The position numbers and the translations under genes are program-made. Below are positions 30,475 through 32,626 of a DNA stretch of 32,626 nt, piece by piece; the stretch's first letter is position 1, and each line of letters starts with the position of its first letter. The notes below the pieces were generated by a model. The model was given only the letters and a program-made list of their open reading frames with translations. It searched no databases and was not told where the DNA came from. This DNA is from Rhizoclosmatium globosum. Lineage: Eukaryota > Chytridiomycota > Chytridiomycetes > Chytridiales > Chytriomycetaceae. Where the stretch lies: the NCBI GenBank assembly GCA_002104985.1, contig MCGO01000331.1, positions 1 through 32,626 of the forward strand, read 5' to 3'.

Positions 30475-32626
30475 TTAGAGCAAAAACCAATATGTCATCA
30501 TTCGGCCTTTGCCCTTGACTTCGATTTCCCCTCGTTCCTGTTTAACAAGAGTAAGCCTAGTGTCCAAAGACCATACCATTTACCTCAAATTCAAAAGAAT
30601 CATCTTCTCCAAGAACCTGAATCGTCTGTGCCGATAATTGCACTTTTCCAGGAAGTCCCGTCGTGCACATTTGTGATGCAGTGTTGACTGTATCACCAAA
30701 CAGACAGTATCGACTCATTCTAGTTCCAATCAATCCCTTTTCATCAAGATCAAGTGTCAGTACATGAAATTTTTAGAAGATTTTAAATCACAAACCGCAT
30801 TGATGGGTCCTGAATGTAAACCGATACGAAGTGAAATTTTGAGTTTCCCCACAATTTCTTCAAAGTCCATGAACATGACGAGCGCTTGTAACTCTGCACA
30901 GCATTTGAGAGCTTGGGCTGCGCAGTTTGCGTATTCTTCTTTTGTTGAGTCGGCGGAAAGCGACAGACCTGCTGCTACCATGTACGTGTCGGAGACGCTT
31001 TCTACCTTGTACAGAAGAGGGTATTTTGCAATGATTTCGTCGAATTTGGTGTACAAGACGTTGAGGAGTTGGAGGATCTTGACAGATGAAATGTTTCCAA
31101 CGAGTGACTTGAACGCATAAATATCTACAAAGTTAAGTATTTAGTACTGCTCTATAGGAACATAAAAAAATTACCTGTGAAGAACAAAGTCACACATTTG
31201 AACTGCTCTGGTTCAGGAACCTGTCCCAATTCAATCTTTTCCATAATATGGGCTGGAAGCATCATTCCAAGTAAGTTCTGCGAAACAGCCGTATCAGCGC
31301 GAAGCTCTTCTGATTGTGTCTGGGTATCAAGAAGCTCCTTCATAGCAGCGGCTTGGTCAATCTTGAGAGTCTCGATTTCTTTCATGGTCCTTCAAGAGCT
31401 CGGAAACTCGTCGGCGCTGTTCTTTGGATTTTTGGTTATATACGGAACGGTGTTGGCGTTTGAGTTCGCTGTGGACAATCTTGTGGTGTGCGTGGATAGC
31501 TTTGATTCTTCCAGAGGCTTTTTTTGAGGTTAGTAAAAAGGTTTTTGAAAAGAAGATGAGACAAACCTGCTTCATTCAAAATCGCATTGTCCTTTTCAAC
31601 GTCGACAACGATTTCACCGTGTTCGTTGGTATTGTCGTGAGAGTTGGGGCTTCCCCCTTCGTCGTTTGTTTCTCTGTCAGATTCTCCTTCCTCGTAGAAT
31701 GTCATTGGTAATTCGACATCGTCTTCTTCCGCTTCGTTATTGGCTGCACTAGATGAACGGTCGCTCTATTGCATTCGCTTAAAAACCTTTGATTTGAAGG
31801 TTTCGTAATTACCTTTCGGAAAGTGACACGACAGATGTAAAGATTAGCATCAGCTACTTTCATACGGTCACCTTTCACAGTGATTGCCAAAATACCAGAA
31901 CCCTGTTTCTTTTCAGTTTGGTATCCGCTTGAGACGTGCTTGATTGTGCTCTGGTTCAGTCCTGGAATCAAGTCCTCCACATACGCGTTTCCACCATTCT
32001 TTGTGTTCTTGAATTCAAAGGCTTCTTCAACGTTTTTCGTAGCGTAGTTGACTTTGAAGGTTTTGGAGTCGAAAATGATGTATCCAGAGGTGTTGGATAG
32101 TTTGGATTCTTTGATGAAACCGGCGAAGGAGCGTTTTCCATCTGTGGTTGTGTTGTGCTTGACGCAGAGGATGATGGGAATCACGTGACCGTCTTTGTGC
32201 AATCCAATGAATTGCTGGAATCTGTCAATGACCTGGAAATATTATTGGTTAATGGTAGAAAACGACTAGATTCGTCTTACTCTTGAGGCGCCAGTTTCCA
32301 AATACTTTCGAAGAAAACCGTCATGTAAATCAGCAAAAGGCTGTGGAATAATATGCTGATATTTTTCCAACGACTTCGTTGTTTGCGTATCCAAACATGC
32401 GATTAAAGTGTTCGTTTATAAACTGGATATGACCCATTGTTGCCTTATCGCCTGAAATTTTGATGACGGCATTGTCGTCAGAAGCGAGGTTCATTTGATA
32501 ATTGGAATCATTGTTTTTGACTTCTACTTGCTCAGTGTCACCGACTTGTCATCGCCTTTGAGGAGAGGGTGATCACCGATTAACATCTGTGTGCAAGAGC
32601 GTTTTATGGTTTAGTTGTTTAGTCAA
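30475..32626 (-). CDS. PAS-domain class III nucleotidyl cyclase (guanylyl-type), 5' end missing
   Basis: Predicted signalling enzyme making a cyclic nucleotide. Visible exons: up to 32586-32281, 32232-31813, 31765-31567, 31517-31175, 31124-30796, 30736-30584, 30537-30475; introns are 46-59 nt. N-terminal to C-terminal: GDHPLLKG, a PAS domain (GHIQFINEHFNRMFGYANNEVVGK, PFADLHDGFLRKYLETGAS, LHKDGHVIPI), a second PAS-like unit (SGYIIFDSKTFKVNYA), an acidic linker, a coiled coil (IVHSELKRQHRSVYNQ; MKELLDTQTQSEELRAD), then the cyclase: CVTLFFT-DIYAFKSLVG (metal Asp at the splice), YKVESVSDTYMVAAG (guanine-type Glu, second metal Asp), LRIGLHSGPINA, RYCLFGDTVNTASQM (guanine-type Cys), GEIEVKGKGRMMTYW. 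The NTASR arginine is Gln (30671-30673). Frame breaks occur near 31387, 32362 and 32546. The start of PAS-rich, TmcB-like chytrid proteins looks similar, but the rest lies outside. Confidence 0.9.

Noticed and set aside
1..32626. tRNA, rRNA or CRISPR-like arrays
   Set aside because: No cloverleaf-like segments with GTTCGA-type arms, no rRNA motifs and no regularly spaced repeats were found by eye; none are expected of CRISPR in a eukaryote.

Overview
This is a nuclear chromosome segment from a fungus, most likely a zoosporic (flagellated) one such as a chytrid. Three things point there. Almost every recognisable gene is cut by short GT-AG introns of about 37 to 60 nt. The gene content is fungal or opisthokont (UTP21, phosphoacetylglucosamine mutase, glycerol kinase, an UNC93-like transporter, an IRC20/SHPRH-like SNF2-RING protein). 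The left edge encodes the end of an axonemal outer-arm dynein heavy chain and the right edge a PAS-linked guanylyl-cyclase-type protein, both expected in fungi with swimming spores. The species is not identified.

Layout. 1-1010: dynein heavy chain 3' end. 1011-5970: gene-poor, AT-rich, with decayed transposon-like fragments (a LINE-type endonuclease remnant and a Myb/SANT-like remnant) and a 39-bp direct repeat. 5974-8999: minus-strand coding-like exons of unknown function, including a poly-Asp tract encoded by a CAT/ATC microsatellite. 9232-11084: glycerol kinase (minus). 11485-13435: zinc-finger protein (minus). 13540-15333: methylmalonate-semialdehyde dehydrogenase (plus). 15476-17767: phosphoacetylglucosamine mutase (minus). 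17850-21229: UTP21/WDR36 (minus). 21308-22150: F-box/LRR protein (plus). 22683-24074: UNC93-like transporter (plus, highly biased codons). 24283-27409: SNF2-RING protein (minus). 27522-27933: small unknown gene (plus). 28076-28922: broken hydrolase-like gene (minus). 29166-30344: aminoglycoside/choline-kinase-fold kinase (plus). 30475-32626: PAS-nucleotidyl cyclase (minus), which runs off the window.

The genes are independent housekeeping, metabolic and signalling genes, not an operon or a single pathway. Four head-to-head pairs have intergenic gaps of roughly 80 to 240 bp and probably share promoters. Glycerol kinase, MMSDH and phosphoacetylglucosamine mutase cover glycerol, branched-chain amino acid/propionate and chitin-precursor metabolism; UTP21 acts in ribosome biogenesis.

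Two observations stand out. Many genes are interrupted by one- or two-base frame breaks, most of which read as a shortened homopolymer, densest at 26.0-28.9 kb; this looks like residual sequencing error but could in part be gene decay. The cyclase has guanylyl-type base-recognition residues (Glu, Cys) but a Gln where the transition-state Arg of the NTASR motif normally sits.
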